Shown here: piece by piece, positions 6,888 to 6,983 of the stretch
Position numbering within the stretch: the first letter of the stretch is position 1
Layout of the letters: each line of letters begins with the position of its first letter
Source: Neisseriales bacterium
GTDB lineage: Bacteria; Pseudomonadota; Gammaproteobacteria; Burkholderiales; UBA11063
Length of the DNA: 6,983 nucleotides
Assembly: GCA_008017145.1 (NCBI GenBank)
Contig: SSGY01000091.1
Location: forward strand, 1-6,983
Direction: 5' to 3'
Made by a program: the position numbers and the translations under genes
Notes under the pieces: model-generated
Databases searched by the model: none
What the model was told of the DNA's origin: nothing
What the model saw: only the letters and a program-made list of their open reading frames with translations

Positions 6888-6983
6888 ATGAAACCACGTA
6901 AAATAGAAGATAAATTCCAACCAGAATTATTAAAGATTCAATTAATCCATTTGTTGGATATGAAGCATAGTTTGGTTCAATTA
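6888..6983 (+). CDS. IS5-family transposase, N-terminal 32 residues
   Basis: An ATG at 6888 opens a frame that runs off the right edge. The peptide begins MKPRKIEDKFQPELL and continues with an I-H-L-L-D-M-K-H-S-L-V-Q-L segment. This resembles the start of IS5-type transposases of the DUF772/InsH N-terminal class, which typically read like D-L-F-R-x-R-L-D-Q-I-I-N-M-K-H-x-L-V-x-L-A before the DDE catalytic core. Only this leader is visible, so catalytic residues and intactness cannot be judged. The ribosome binding site is weak (GCGAG about nine bases upstream). It is divergent from the Lcl_C/DUF1566 gene, back to back. Confidence 0.65.
   Translation, partial: MKPRKIEDKFQPELLKIQLIHLLDMKHSLVQL

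Larger units (their letters stand above)
6774..6983 (+). mobile_element. Left end of an IS5-like insertion sequence, outer boundary not resolved
   Basis: The transposase start at 6888 implies an insertion sequence end within the preceding AT-rich stretch. The rest of the element lies beyond the window, so its terminal inverted repeats and target duplication cannot be paired. The start given here is only the outer limit set by the last stop-free codon of the neighbouring gene; the true end could be tens of bases further right. The stretch 6744-6887 holds no other gene that I can support. Confidence 0.45.

Overview
The window is AT-rich bacterial DNA. It holds three minus-strand genes for large, repeat-built, secreted proteins, followed at the right edge by the start of a plus-strand IS5-like transposase gene. 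Two of the three have intact lipoprotein signal peptides ending in a lipobox cysteine, which indicates a Gram-negative envelope or surface location. The domain set (DUF5018-like repeats, an SBBP beta-propeller, Lcl_C/DUF1566 domains, anchor-type Ig-like repeats) occurs in environmental and host-associated Gammaproteobacteria such as Legionellales. That placement is an inference from domains and base composition only; there is no phylogenetic marker gene here.

Layout, left to right (transcription on the minus strand runs right to left). Positions 1-1298 hold the 5' part of a lipoprotein gene that runs off the left edge, with an N-terminal module followed by at least three DUF5018-like repeats. 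Positions 1299-1491 are intergenic, with a ribosome binding site, a conserved upstream block and a hairpin terminator. Positions 1492-3534 hold a complete 680-residue lipoprotein with the same N-terminal module, an Ig-like domain and a seven-bladed SBBP propeller. Positions 3535-3755 are a second intergenic region with the same arrangement of ribosome binding site, upstream block and hairpin. Positions 3756 to about 6743 (open frame to 6770) hold a long reading frame with five cysteine-paired Ig-like repeats and two tandem Lcl_C/DUF1566 domains. It lacks a signal peptide and appears truncated at its 5' end. Positions 6744-6887 are an AT-rich junction with a 10-bp inverted repeat, and 6888 onward is the transposase start.

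The genes look like a paralogous array rather than a classical operon. Two of them share a recognisable N-terminal lipoprotein module (C-x5-C at the mature N terminus, then P-N-G-S and T-A-T...G-G-S landmarks) joined to entirely different displayed domains. The two complete intergenic regions carry near-identical terminator hairpins and a related upstream block, so the duplicated unit seems to include its own expression signals. The third member has probably lost its signal peptide and N-terminal module next to an insertion sequence. The likely role is surface display of adhesive or ligand-binding domains; no enzyme active site is evident. No RNA gene, CRISPR array or plus-strand gene other than the transposase is supported.
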